A DNA stretch of 64,000 nt from M3007 sp965249785 (GCA_965249785.1 CBDFMU010000043.1:62001-126000); one strand, 5' to 3'; shown: positions 35,778 to 45,313, numbered from the stretch's first letter. Notes: a model not told the origin generated them from the letters alone. Numbers and translations are program-made.

Positions 35778-35868
35778 ATTATCTCAACAGCCTCAACATT
35801 CTCAACATCTCAACGCCTACTATAGCATCATACTTCATCATTCACACTTCATCGTTCATCATTTAAAA
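35778..35868. repeat. CTCAACA- and TTCATC-type tracts just before gpsA
   Basis: A tract in which CTCAACA/CTCAAC recurs four times (35783-35816) is followed by several TTCATCATT / TTCATCGTT words (35833-35865). The same two motifs occur at 6.2, 43.96, 60.4 and 60.87 kb and, in part, inside murF. They precede the gpsA start by only a few bases. Confidence 0.55.
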
Positions 35869-36918
35869 ATGGCTTCTCCTTTTAATCCAGTCGGCGTGTT
35901 AGGTGCGGGTAGTTTTGGCACTGCCATTGCCAATTTGCTGGCCTACAATACTGATGTACTACTGTTTAGCCGGAAGCCGGAACTGGTAGAAAGTATCAAC
36001 CGGACGCATATCCATCTCGATGCAGCTATTTCGCCCCGTGTGACCGCCACCAGCGATCTGGAGGAGTTAGCGCGGCACTGCACTCTGCTGATGCCCATCG
36101 TGCCATCCAATAGTTTTCGGAGCATGATCCGGGCGTTAGCACCACACCTGCGGCCACATCATTTAATTATTCACGGTACTAAGGGGCTGGATTTGAAGGA
36201 CTTAGAGGAAGATGAGCTGGAGAGGCCAGGTATTCAGCTTTCCCGCGCCAACGTGCGTACCATGAGCGAAGTAGTACGCGAAGAAAGCAGCGTGGTACGG
36301 GTTGGGTGTTTGTCAGGCCCAAATTTATCTGCCGAAATAATGGCTGGCCAACCTGCGGCGACCTTGGTAGGCAGCCGCTTCCGCGAGGTAATCCAGGCGG
36401 GCCAACTGGCGTTGAACAGTCAAAAATTCCATGTATTCGGCTCTTACGACATCCTGGGAGCGGAATTAGCCGGGGCATTGAAAAACATCGTGGCTTTGGG
36501 TTCAGGCGTACTGGGTGGACTCGGTTTGGGGCGGAATATTCAGGGCTTGCTCATTGCGCGTGGCATGGCTGAAATGGTATATTTTGGCAAATCGCTGGGG
36601 GCAGCCAGCCATGCGTTTATTGGCGTAGCCGGCATTGGTGATTTGGTAGCCACCGCGACGAGTCCTAATAGTCGAAACTACAGTTTCGGGGTGCGACTGG
36701 CCAAAGGAGAAACGACTCAACAAATTCGCAATTCCATGCCCGAGCTGGCCGAAGGGGTACGCACCCTGCGGATCGCGCACCAATTGGCCCAGCATTATAA
36801 ATTGCACGTCCCGATTACGGATATGCTCTATGCGGTGGTTTTTGAGGATTTCCCCATTGAAAAAGCCCTCGAATACTTGATGACTTATCCTTATGCGATT
36901 GACGTTGACTTTCTGTAG
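35869..36918 (+). CDS. gpsA: Glycerol-3-phosphate dehydrogenase [NAD(P)+]
   Basis: Reduces dihydroxyacetone phosphate to sn-glycerol 3-phosphate for phospholipid synthesis. The 349-residue protein shows the Rossmann motif GAGSFGTAIA (about 10-19), GTKGLD, CLSGPNLSAEI and the GELAGALKNIVAL-like segment with the catalytic Lys, and GLGLGRNIQGLLIARGMAEM. The start is ATG 35869 since the protein then begins MASPFNPVGVLGAG; an in-frame upstream region would be repeat-derived. It has the full length of the family. Confidence 0.93.
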   Translation: MASPFNPVGVLGAGSFGTAIANLLAYNTDVLLFSRKPELVESINRTHIHLDAAISPRVTATSDLEELARHCTLLMPIVPSNSFRSMIRALAPHLRPHHLIIHGTKGLDLKDLEEDELERPGIQLSRANVRTMSEVVREESSVVRVGCLSGPNLSAEIMAGQPAATLVGSRFREVIQAGQLALNSQKFHVFGSYDILGAELAGALKNIVALGSGVLGGLGLGRNIQGLLIARGMAEMVYFGKSLGAASHAFIGVAGIGDLVATATSPNSRNYSFGVRLAKGETTQQIRNSMPELAEGVRTLRIAHQLAQHYKLHVPITDMLYAVVFEDFPIEKALEYLMTYPYAIDVDFL

Positions 36919-37004
36919 GCCAGCATATCTTATTAGTGGATTATGCGCTGGAAATTGTCAAAAAACGGTGTATATTGTCCACCTTAGTACACTGCAATCG
37001 AGGT

Positions 37005-37109
37005 TCCTTGAGGATGTAAGTATTTGAAGATTCGATTAAAACACTTGATAATCAAGTAATTGATCGAATACTCTAATCTTCCAATACTCAAAACGACTTA
37101 GATTACAAT
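37005..37109. repeat. Nested ~105-bp palindromic repeat
   Basis: The outer arms 37019-37032 / 37075-37088 match at 13 of 14; an inner perfect ACTTGA-TAA-TCAAGT hairpin starts at 37042. It shares its flanks CCTTGAGGAT and CAAAACGACTTAGATTACAAT with the copy near 43.8 kb in reverse orientation. Confidence 0.7.
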
Positions 37110-37163
37110 ATACTTAGCCTTACTTGTCTCGCATCTTTGATCGGGATTGACCACCTTCCTCTT

Positions 37164-40100
37164 ATGCGCTTTTTCTGCATTTGTATCGCTTTGTGCTTTC
37201 TCCTTCCGCTATCGGCGCAGCAGCCAACCAGCCGCCGGAAGCACGTTATGAGCCGCGCATTCATGGAGTTCAAGGGAGAAAATTGTTTCCAAATTACGCA
37301 ACAAGAGGCCGATCAAGCCTTCCGTGAACGCAGCTGGGATGATGCCGCCGCTCTGTATAGGGCCGCTAAAAGCTGCGCCGATGCCGACCAGGCGGGTCGT
37401 CGCGACATGAGTCTCCGCATCCGTGCCTGCCGCAATGCTGCCGAACAGGAACTACTCGATAAAGAAGTGGCCGCTCGTCGTCAGGCGCGTCAGGCTATTG
37501 CCTCCAATCGCGCCGACGATGCCCAGGACCTGTTGAAAAATTTCGACCGTGGTCTTGCTTATCGGCTTGCTGACTTTGCTAATCAATACATTGCGCCGCC
37601 TGGTGAACCCAACGCCGACTGTCTACAGGCCACTTTCGATGCCTGGTATTACATCCCGCAGAAACAGACCAATCTGCAAGCAGGTTACGATTCGCTGCGG
37701 GTGCCATTTTGTTATCAACTGCCACAGGAAGGCAGTGCCGTCAAGTTACTGCAGTTTGTTGGTCAGGGGCTTACGGGCAAGCTTTACCAATTGATTCCCG
37801 CCGAACACCTTTTTCACACTTGGGATGCCCTTACTCTTCGTCCAGACCAGTCTGTAGTGGTAGATACAGCTTTCCATCAGTTTCAGGTAACACCCGATGG
37901 ACGCACGATTGCTTTTTATGGCCCAACGGTTTTTGCCTTTTGGCAAAATGGCCGGGAAGTTTTTCGGCAAAAAGTAGGCAGACGCAGTGCCTTTGCTTTT
38001 TCTCCCAATAGCGAAGCATTTTACTACTATGATACCGAGGAAAAAAAGGTGATGCAGCTGGATATGCGGCTCAAATACGTCTCCCAGCAGCGCAAGAATA
38101 ACACTTCCAATGTATTGAAACCACCCGTGCCAATGCCCTATGCCTCCGGCCTGGCCAATGAGCCTTTGTCGCTGGCGGTGCGGGAAAATCAACTTTGGCT
38201 TGGCTACCAGGATAGTGTAGTGATTTGCCAAAAAAAAGGCGATGGCAAGCCGTGGCAACGGGTGCGCGTGGTAAACTTTGCTGGAATGACCAACCAGACC
38301 ACTGGTTTTGTGCCGGAAGTGCTGCTTTTCCCCGAACGGGAATCCGTGTTGATTACGACTAAACAATGGGCTGATTTTTATCAACTACCCATTGCGCCGG
38401 GACGGTACGATTCTTTGGCAGCACACAGCAATTTTCCTTATGGATTGATCGGTATTGCTGCTGATGCCAGTTTAGTGGCCGAAACCCTGCCGAGCGACGA
38501 TGGACGTGGTAGTAAGTTGTACCTGATAGACCCCAGCTCCCGAAGTTTCTCTTATGGGGCGTTTACTCAGCCAGAGGATTATTTTGATGATTTACAAGGG
38601 GCATTTTCGCCTGATGGCCGATGGTTTGCGGCCGCCAATACGGCAGGTGTGGTGAAATTGTGGGCTTTGGCCGACCGCCAAAGTGAACCTATTATTGCTT
38701 ATGGTGGTCCGACGGCATCGGTCAAGCTTAGTCCGAACGGACAACGAACATTCATCGAGGCAGAAGAGAAGATCGAATCGTATTCCGTGGCAACGCGTCA
38801 GCTGGAGTGGATGCTCCACACTCCACAAAAAAACCCCAATACACTGGTGGTTGCCGATCAATGGTTGGCTTATTCTACTACCAGCGATTCGCTGGTGATC
38901 GTCAGTCCCGACCAGCACAAAAGGCTGGCTTTTCCGCTCATTGGCTACGATCCAGATAGCCGGATTACCACGGCGTTCGACCCCGCCGGAGAATATGTAG
39001 CTTACGCCCCTACGCCCGATTCGGTGGTGGTGCGTCGCCTTTCCGACGGCACAATACAAGCCAGACGTGCCTTTTCCGCTGCTATCAAGTCGTTGACTTT
39101 TTTGCCAGACAAAAATACCTTGGTCGTAGTGGTAGAAAACAGCAATGGGTACGCCAGTTGGCAGCAAAATGTGGTCAAAATCTGGGATTTTACAACCTTT
39201 ACCACCACTTTACCTACCGTACGATTGCATGATTATGCCATCGAAATGGTTGCTGTATCACCCCTGGGCGACCGCATTGCCTTTTCAGACTATCAGACTG
39301 TACGAATATTTGATCTGGACAGGTTGACCGACGAACGGGCCAGCGTTCGTACGCTTGGTCATAAATTCATCAATTCCCTGGCCTTTCAACCGGATGGTCA
39401 GGCACTTGCGGCGGGCTACGAGGATGGCAGGATCATTTTTTGGGATGCACAAAATGGGCAGGCTACTTTTGAATTTAAAAATGTGGGTGAAACAGCATCG
39501 GATGGAATCGTGGAATTGACCTTTGCCCAGACTGGCAACCTGTTGCGTTACCTCAATGCTACCAACCAGCTTTTTGAAAGGCAATTAGATCCAGACACTA
39601 TTCGGGCAACCGCACAAACGGCGTATAAGCAACTGGCTGCTTTCAGTCCAGAACAAATATTGCAGTACGATCTGGAACCAACGCTGAGCTACGACCACAA
39701 TTTTGAGGCATTGGCCAGTTCGGGCGACGGGCCACTGATCCGCTCCTTTTTTGATTTTTATCAAGAGCAGGCCCTGGCCAGCAACAACATCGAACAGGTA
39801 GGCACCTATTGCCAACGCGCCTTTGAACTCTATAAACGACTCGACCAGGATTTCCAGACCATGCAGCGCGGTACCATGCTCGCCCTGTATGAGGATTATA
39901 GCTGGAAATGGCTGCTGCGTAATAATACTACTAAATCGGCACAATTAGTCGCCGAGATGAACCGATCCTTTGGCAATTCGGTAGAATCTATGCGCGCTGG
40001 AGCATTTACCGCGTTGCTCAACAACGATCTGCTCGCGGCTACCCGACTTTTCGTCGCCTGGTTGGCGCAGATAGATGACGAATCCATGATGGACAATCGG

Positions 40101-41600
40101 TCGGTCGGTCTGACGATAGTACCCACTAAAATTCGTCAGTTGCTCGACTATGACCTGCTCACTCCGGGGCAGCTCGGCTACCTGTGTGCGTTGTTCGGGG
40201 AACTAACCGATGTGGACAAACGAATGTGCGAAACAGGCACCCCGGATGTAAATATCCCGTTTGATCCCGAATCCGAGCTGCGCTGGAATATTCTGCTGAA
40301 TGTGTCGCGCGCCAAGCGCACGGCCAACCATGCGCAAGGCATTCAATATCTGGAATCTGCGCTGGCTCATGCGCAGACCTTGCTGCGCCGCGCGCCCAAA
40401 AGCCGCCAGGAAGTGGAAAACATCAAACTGGCTTTGGCTAATCGGTATCTCGAATGGGGCAATTTTGAACAAAATACGCCTCGCGCCGCCGAGTTATACC
40501 GGCTTGCCAGTGAAACACTAGCGACGAAAACGGGATTCACCGAGGAGACGCGGGAAGGGAAACGACAGCATCTGCTGGCCGAAAGTTACCTGGCCTTGGG
40601 CGATTATCTGCTGGCAACCAACCACACGGAAGAAGCCCTGAACACGTATACGATTGGTATTAAAACAGGGGACTCCGCGCTGGCCAATCCAGACTACGAA
40701 GCATCTCTGCCAGAAGTAGCTGGTACCTTGTATGTGCGACGGGCTACTGCTGCGCTGCTGTTGGGCAAGACCGACGACGCTCGTACTGATTTTGAAATGG
40801 CGACGGAAAAATTGACCAGCGGATTAAATCCTTTTTATTTCGGTCCGCCCACCTTACTGGAAGGTCGGGAAACGGAGGCTTTGGCACAGTACGAAGGCGT
40901 TCTTGATGAAATTTCGTTGGCTACGGCCCGCTTTGATCTGGAGCGATTGGCAGAAAATTTGCCTGCGCAACGAACACTAATACAGCAGTTTATCCCAAAA
41001 GTACAACAGGCCGTGCTGGCTAAATACCGCACGATAGACACCCTGTATGTGAACTATCTGTTAGCGAATCTGCGCCGTCAGCATTTCAGCGCATTGGGCC
41101 AATGGTCAGCCGCTCTTGCCGAAAGTGAGCGTGCGCTGCGCTATGCCGAACGGGCTTTAAATGCCGACGACAAAGCCTACAATTGGCAGGAACGCTGGCT
41201 GGATGCCTTGCTGGATGAATCCTACCATTTACTTTTGGCAAGCGCAAAAGATAAGGAGACACTCTCGCGCGCCATCCGCTATGCCGAGCAAGCCGAAAAA
41301 TATATTCGGGAAGTATTTACGTATTATCCGAATGCTGCCTATGTAAAAACCAACCACGCTCATGCCTTGCTGCTGCGCGATGCACCCGGCGATCGGGCGC
41401 AAGCCATTGCATTGTACCACGAGTTTCTGGCCAGTGAGCTTGAGAACAATGATTCCTGGCAGGTGCTTTATAAAGATTTCCGCGACCTGCATGCCGCTGG
41501 CGTACAATGGCCTCAATTGCGAGAGTTAATTGCGGAAATAAAACCTGCCAACATAGAACTCTCCGCTGACGATTGGCGCGAAATAGGAGTGGTTCAATAA
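37164..41600 (+). CDS. Large exported beta-propeller plus TPR protein
   Basis: A 1478-residue protein with a signal peptide (MRFFCICIALCFLLPLSAQQ). A helical stretch rich in Ala and Arg (about 30-130) follows, then a WD40-like propeller region from about 190 to 800. The latter carries repeated FSPDGRWFAAANTAG-VKLWAL and LAFQPDGQALAAGYEDGRIIFWD-like blades. The remaining part (about 820-1478) is alpha-helical with TPR-type motifs such as RALRYAERALNADDKA and AYVKTNHAHALLLR. No enzyme domain is seen. Proteins of this build act as scaffolds; here it would be periplasmic or outer-membrane-associated. I chose ATG 37164, which starts the signal peptide. Confidence 0.75.
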   Translation: MRFFCICIALCFLLPLSAQQPTSRRKHVMSRAFMEFKGENCFQITQQEADQAFRERSWDDAAALYRAAKSCADADQAGRRDMSLRIRACRNAAEQELLDKEVAARRQARQAIASNRADDAQDLLKNFDRGLAYRLADFANQYIAPPGEPNADCLQATFDAWYYIPQKQTNLQAGYDSLRVPFCYQLPQEGSAVKLLQFVGQGLTGKLYQLIPAEHLFHTWDALTLRPDQSVVVDTAFHQFQVTPDGRTIAFYGPTVFAFWQNGREVFRQKVGRRSAFAFSPNSEAFYYYDTEEKKVMQLDMRLKYVSQQRKNNTSNVLKPPVPMPYASGLANEPLSLAVRENQLWLGYQDSVVICQKKGDGKPWQRVRVVNFAGMTNQTTGFVPEVLLFPERESVLITTKQWADFYQLPIAPGRYDSLAAHSNFPYGLIGIAADASLVAETLPSDDGRGSKLYLIDPSSRSFSYGAFTQPEDYFDDLQGAFSPDGRWFAAANTAGVVKLWALADRQSEPIIAYGGPTASVKLSPNGQRTFIEAEEKIESYSVATRQLEWMLHTPQKNPNTLVVADQWLAYSTTSDSLVIVSPDQHKRLAFPLIGYDPDSRITTAFDPAGEYVAYAPTPDSVVVRRLSDGTIQARRAFSAAIKSLTFLPDKNTLVVVVENSNGYASWQQNVVKIWDFTTFTTTLPTVRLHDYAIEMVAVSPLGDRIAFSDYQTVRIFDLDRLTDERASVRTLGHKFINSLAFQPDGQALAAGYEDGRIIFWDAQNGQATFEFKNVGETASDGIVELTFAQTGNLLRYLNATNQLFERQLDPDTIRATAQTAYKQLAAFSPEQILQYDLEPTLSYDHNFEALASSGDGPLIRSFFDFYQEQALASNNIEQVGTYCQRAFELYKRLDQDFQTMQRGTMLALYEDYSWKWLLRNNTTKSAQLVAEMNRSFGNSVESMRAGAFTALLNNDLLAATRLFVAWLAQIDDESMMDNRSVGLTIVPTKIRQLLDYDLLTPGQLGYLCALFGELTDVDKRMCETGTPDVNIPFDPESELRWNILLNVSRAKRTANHAQGIQYLESALAHAQTLLRRAPKSRQEVENIKLALANRYLEWGNFEQNTPRAAELYRLASETLATKTGFTEETREGKRQHLLAESYLALGDYLLATNHTEEALNTYTIGIKTGDSALANPDYEASLPEVAGTLYVRRATAALLLGKTDDARTDFEMATEKLTSGLNPFYFGPPTLLEGRETEALAQYEGVLDEISLATARFDLERLAENLPAQRTLIQQFIPKVQQAVLAKYRTIDTLYVNYLLANLRRQHFSALGQWSAALAESERALRYAERALNADDKAYNWQERWLDALLDESYHLLLASAKDKETLSRAIRYAEQAEKYIREVFTYYPNAAYVKTNHAHALLLRDAPGDRAQAIALYHEFLASELENNDSWQVLYKDFRDLHAAGVQWPQLRELIAEIKPANIELSADDWREIGVVQ

Positions 41601-41744
41601 TAATGGCGGCGATCCGTTATAGATTTAAAAATACCAATTCATTGACTGTCAAATATTTGCCTTTTAATTTCCTCATTAAAAACCGGAATTTTATTCCATT
41701 CTATTCCCTTATCGTCTGTTGCCTGTTGCCTTTTTCTTTTCTCT

Positions 41745-41752
41745 TATCTTTG
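41745..41752 (+). promoter_or_regulatory. Possible -7 element for the HD-PycTM gene
   Basis: TATCTTTG matches TAnnTTTG and lies 20 nt before the ATG at 41772. A -33 TTG is at 41719-41721 (spacing 23) or 41726-41728 (spacing 16), both off the optimum. Confidence 0.4.
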
Positions 41753-41771
41753 CCGCTTATCTCTACCTTAT

Positions 41772-43013
41772 ATGACTGCTCCTGAGCAACTACTACACGA
41801 AACCGAAGTTTACATAACTGATTTTTTTGCTCGCTACATCTCGCCGGAATATGTTTTTCACGATCTCGATCATACGGTGCAGACGGTGGCCGCAGCGCGC
41901 ATCATTGCCGAAGGGTTTCATTTGGACGAACGCAGCATACTGTTGCTGGAGTTAGCGACCTGGTTTCACGACACAGGCTATTCTGAAGGCCCGCAAGACC
42001 ACGAGGAGCGTAGCGTGCAGAACGCGAAAGATTTTTTGCAAAACAAAATCAGCGAATCGGAATTGGTCACCGTTATCGCTTGTATCCGTTCTACGAAAGT
42101 ACCGCAACAACCGCAAAACCGGCTGGAAGAGATCATTGGTGATGCCGATTTGAGCCATTTGGGGATGAAAAGTTATTGGGATCGCACCGGCAAATTGCGC
42201 CAGGAATTTATTTTGGCCCGTAAAACCGTGATGAGCGAACAGGATTGGGTGGATTTTGAACTCAATTTTTTGTTAGCGCATGAATATCACACGACTGTAG
42301 CCCAGAAATATTTTGGTAAACGAAAAGGCAAGCATATCCAGAAATTAGTGAAGCAAAAACATCGGCTCAGTCCTGAGAAGTCCCCTACTTTGGACGAAAT
42401 GGCCTTGCTGCGCGAGAAAGATAAGAAAAAAGGAGGCAAGAAGGATTTGGATAAAATACTGAAAGAAAGCGAGAATGAACTAAATAATGCCCGCATGGGT
42501 CGCGGCGTGGAGACCATGTACCGAACCACTTATCGCACCCATACCAACCTCAGTTCGATGGCCGATAGCAAAGCCAACCTCATGCTTTCGGTGAATGCGA
42601 TCGTGATTTCTATTCTTATTGCCAACTTACTGCCCAAACTGGGGGACAACAGTAAACTCATCATACCGAGCATTTTACTCACGCTGACCTGTCTGGGTTC
42701 TATGGTGTTTGCTACCCTCAGTACCCGGCCCAAAGTGACTGAAGGCAAAGTGACCAAAGAAGACATCAAACAACGCAAAGCCAATCTGTTATTCTTCGGA
42801 AATTTTTATAATATGACGCTGGATGACTTCCAATGGGGCGTGAATGAAATGTTGAAAGATTCGGATTTTTTATACAGTACGATGAGCCGCGACCTTTATT
42901 TTCTCGGTATTGTACTGGCCAAAAAATATCAATACCTGAGTATCTGTTATAACCTGTTCATGTTTGGGCTGATCACTTCCGTGCTGGCCTTTGGCATCGC
43001 CTTCGCCCTGTAA
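41772..43013 (+). CDS. HD-domain phosphohydrolase fused to a PycTM-like membrane effector domain
   Basis: A 413-residue protein. The N-terminal HD domain (about 10-190) has HDLDHTVQTV, then WFHDTGYSEGPQDHEE with the HD pair and the downstream DADLSHLG, so the metal site looks intact. After a Lys-rich linker (about 200-240) the C-terminal half (245-413) has RTTYRTHTNLSSMADSKANL, a two- to three-helix membrane unit and a final helix pair. This C-terminal part resembles the Pycsar effector PycTM family (DUF5706). HD domains hydrolyse nucleotides, so the fusion could sense and degrade a signal. The usual cyclase partner is not adjacent, though a class III cyclase lies 2.3 kb away. Confidence 0.72.
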   Translation: MTAPEQLLHETEVYITDFFARYISPEYVFHDLDHTVQTVAAARIIAEGFHLDERSILLLELATWFHDTGYSEGPQDHEERSVQNAKDFLQNKISESELVTVIACIRSTKVPQQPQNRLEEIIGDADLSHLGMKSYWDRTGKLRQEFILARKTVMSEQDWVDFELNFLLAHEYHTTVAQKYFGKRKGKHIQKLVKQKHRLSPEKSPTLDEMALLREKDKKKGGKKDLDKILKESENELNNARMGRGVETMYRTTYRTHTNLSSMADSKANLMLSVNAIVISILIANLLPKLGDNSKLIIPSILLTLTCLGSMVFATLSTRPKVTEGKVTKEDIKQRKANLLFFGNFYNMTLDDFQWGVNEMLKDSDFLYSTMSRDLYFLGIVLAKKYQYLSICYNLFMFGLITSVLAFGIAFAL

Positions 43014-43028
43014 AACACCGCAAAGCAA

Positions 43029-43778
43029 GTGTCCGCTCTCGTTATTATACCTACCTACAACGAACGGGAAAATATCGCCGCCATCGTGCGGGCGGTGTTT
43101 GGCCTCGCCGAGTCGTTTCATATCCTCATTGTGGACGACGGGTCGCCTGATGGCACCGCCCAGATCATTCGGGAACTGCAAACCGGGGAGTACGCCGGGC
43201 GTTTGCACCTGCATGAGCGCAAAGGCAAACTCGGACTGGGTACGGCCTATATTGCCGGATTCCGCTGGGGCCTGGAGCGTGGCTATGCGTACCTGATCGA
43301 AATGGATGCCGACTTTTCGCATAACCCCAATGACCTGCCACGGCTGCTGGCGGAGTGCCGCGATCAGGAGGCCGATGTGGCGGTTGGGTCGCGCTACTGC
43401 AAAGGTGGGCAAGTCGAAAACTGGCCCTGGGAACGTCATTTTTATTCCCGTGGGGGCTCTATTTACACACGTCTGATGACCTGGATGCCGGTCTCTGATC
43501 CTACGGCTGGCTTTGTTTGCTGGCGACGCAAAGTGCTGGAAACCATTGACTTGGACAAAATTCATTTCGTGGGTTATGCTTTCCAGATTGAAATGAAATT
43601 CGCCGCCTGGGAACTTGGTTTCAAAATTCACGAGGTACCCATCACTTTTAAAGACCGCGTGCTGGGTGTTTCCAAAATGTCCTTGAAAATCGTACGGGAA
43701 GGGATTTTTGGTGTCATGCAAATGCGCTGGTGGGGGTTCTTTGACTCTTATGCTAAACAGCAAACGGTGCCAGGGTAA
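43029..43778 (+). CDS. Polyprenol monophosphate mannose/glycosyltransferase (DPM1-like)
   Basis: A 249-residue GT2 enzyme. ALVIIPTYNERENI starts the GT-A fold, LIVDDGSPDGTA and EMDADFSHNP (DxD-type) bind the nucleotide sugar, and VAVGSRYCKGG and DPTAGFVCW complete the family pattern. It transfers a sugar, probably mannose, from a nucleotide donor to polyprenyl phosphate at the inner membrane. It lacks the membrane helices of the ArnC/GtrB branch. The start is GTG at 43029, 15 nt after the previous gene, so cotranscription is likely. Confidence 0.9.
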   Translation: MSALVIIPTYNERENIAAIVRAVFGLAESFHILIVDDGSPDGTAQIIRELQTGEYAGRLHLHERKGKLGLGTAYIAGFRWGLERGYAYLIEMDADFSHNPNDLPRLLAECRDQEADVAVGSRYCKGGQVENWPWERHFYSRGGSIYTRLMTWMPVSDPTAGFVCWRRKVLETIDLDKIHFVGYAFQIEMKFAAWELGFKIHEVPITFKDRVLGVSKMSLKIVREGIFGVMQMRWWGFFDSYAKQQTVPG

Positions 43779-43794
43779 GTAGTTGTTAGTGGAC

Positions 43795-43897
43795 TGTAAT
43801 ATAAGTTGTTTTGAGTATTTGAAGATTTGAGTATTCGATCAAGTACCTGATTATCAAGTATTTTACTCAAATCTTCCAATACTCGTATCCTCAAGGA
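43795..43897. repeat. Nested ~100-bp palindromic repeat (inverse orientation)
   Basis: The outer arms 43813-43833 / 43864-43884 match at 20 of 21 and enclose a second palindrome. The flank TGTAATATAAGTTGTTTTG mirrors the flank of the 37.0-kb copy, so the two are the same element in opposite orientation. Confidence 0.72.
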
Positions 43898-43954
43898 GTT
43901 TAATTTGATGCTTAGAGATAATCTGCGTTTGTCCTCCTGACTGGAAATGATTTG

Positions 43955-43988
43955 TCTCAACATTCTCAACTCTCTCAACATTCTCCAC
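43955..43988. repeat. CTCAACA-periodic tract
   Basis: Three to four CTCAAC words at ~10-bp intervals lie directly after the end of the DUF1501 gene, like those before gpsA and ald. Confidence 0.5.
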
Positions 43989-43992
43989 AATT

Positions 43993-45192
43993 TTATACAA
44001 ACCTCAACGGCTCAAAACGTTCGCCCAATATTGCCTTTGAGTCAGCCATCAACCATTTGTCCAACAGCGTAGCATACACCTGCCGGAAATCCACCTGGAA
44101 TTGCAAATCGCCGTCATTCAGGTTTTGCAGGTCGGGCAGTGCATTCAACAGGCCTTTTTGTTTCAATGCCCCTCCCAGGAACAGCATATTATTCGCTGTA
44201 CCATGATCGGTGCCGCCGCTGGCATTTTGGCTTACTCGCCGCCCGAATTCGGAGAAAGTGGCTACCAACACATCGTTCCATTTCCCATTTGCTTTCAGAT
44301 CGTCGGCGAAGGCTGCCAACGCATCATTCATTTCCTGAAATAATCGTTTTTGCTGCCCATCCTGATTGACGTGGGTATCAAAACTGCCCAGCGAAACGTA
44401 GTACACCGAGGTATCTGTATCGGCCAAAATCAGCGAAGCGATAGTTTTCAGGTGTTTGCCCAAGCCCGTCGCTGGGTAGGTCGCAGTAGTCGCTTTGGCC
44501 CGGCTTTGGTCATATAAGTAGTCTGCCGAAGATAGCGTTTCAGACATAGTTTTGTACAAATAGCCTACAGGTGTATCATCATGAGCCGTGTGTTGCGATT
44601 TGTCCAAATCACTAAAATATGGGCTACGGGCGGACTCCAGCAGACGTTTAGCATCCTGCATGGCCAATCCCTTATTATGTTCGCCTTTCAAAGCGAGCCC
44701 AAGCGTATCATCTAGTTCGAGCGCGGCCGTCGGGCGAGCGCAGCCATTGCACTGGGCATCCAGATAACGGCCCAGCCAGCCAGTTTGCCAGTAGGCATCG
44801 GCTGGGCTGGCGGATTGCCAGATGTCCATACTGCGAAAGTGGGAGCGGTCGGGATTGGGGTAGCCTACACTATTGAGAATGGCCATTTCCCCTTGGTCAT
44901 ACAGGTTTTTCAAACCCGTCAAAGTCGGGTGCAGGCCTGCTTCGTCGGTGAGTGACAAGGCATTCTCCAACTTGATGCCCAAGCGAGGACGTTCTCTGAA
45001 ATAAATATCGTTGCGTACCGGAATGACCATATTCAGGCCATCGTTGCCGCCGCTGAGCTGCAGCACGACCAGTTTTTTGCCCGACGGTGCAATGATACCT
45101 GGCCGTTGGAAAGCTGTCAGGAATTGCGGCATCCACAGGGCAGCAGTTGCCAGCGCGCCGGTTTTTAGGAAATCTCTTCTCTTTATGAGCAT
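43993..45192 (-). CDS. DUF1501 family secreted protein (Tat signal)
   Basis: A 399-residue protein. A twin-arginine-like signal (KRRDFLKTGALATAALWMP) is followed by the sulfatase-like DUF1501 fold: LVVLQLSGGNDGLNMVIP, RSHFRSMDIWQSA, FDTHVNQDGQQKRLF, FSEFGRRVSQNASGGTDHG. Many Bacteroidota pair it with a DUF1800 gene; none is here. The function is unknown, and the fold suggests alkaline phosphatase/sulfatase relatives with several metal-site residues. I chose Met 45192, right before the Arg pair; an in-frame ATG 11 codons upstream is possible. Confidence 0.85.
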   Translation of the reverse strand: MLIKRRDFLKTGALATAALWMPQFLTAFQRPGIIAPSGKKLVVLQLSGGNDGLNMVIPVRNDIYFRERPRLGIKLENALSLTDEAGLHPTLTGLKNLYDQGEMAILNSVGYPNPDRSHFRSMDIWQSASPADAYWQTGWLGRYLDAQCNGCARPTAALELDDTLGLALKGEHNKGLAMQDAKRLLESARSPYFSDLDKSQHTAHDDTPVGYLYKTMSETLSSADYLYDQSRAKATTATYPATGLGKHLKTIASLILADTDTSVYYVSLGSFDTHVNQDGQQKRLFQEMNDALAAFADDLKANGKWNDVLVATFSEFGRRVSQNASGGTDHGTANNMLFLGGALKQKGLLNALPDLQNLNDGDLQFQVDFRQVYATLLDKWLMADSKAILGERFEPLRFV

Positions 45193-45313
45193 ATTCTTGT
45201 TGCGACTGATTAGCAAGTCTTGCATTGGACTTGCCGACAGCGCAAACGATTAAAAAGAAGAGAGATTTTATTATTTATACTGGCGATAAGGGCAGCGGCT
45301 GAACTTTATCTTT

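Noticed and set aside
42870..43763. 297-codon minus-strand frame opposite the DPM1-like gene
   Set aside because: A shadow of the glycosyltransferase; composition and the absence of motifs argue against a gene.
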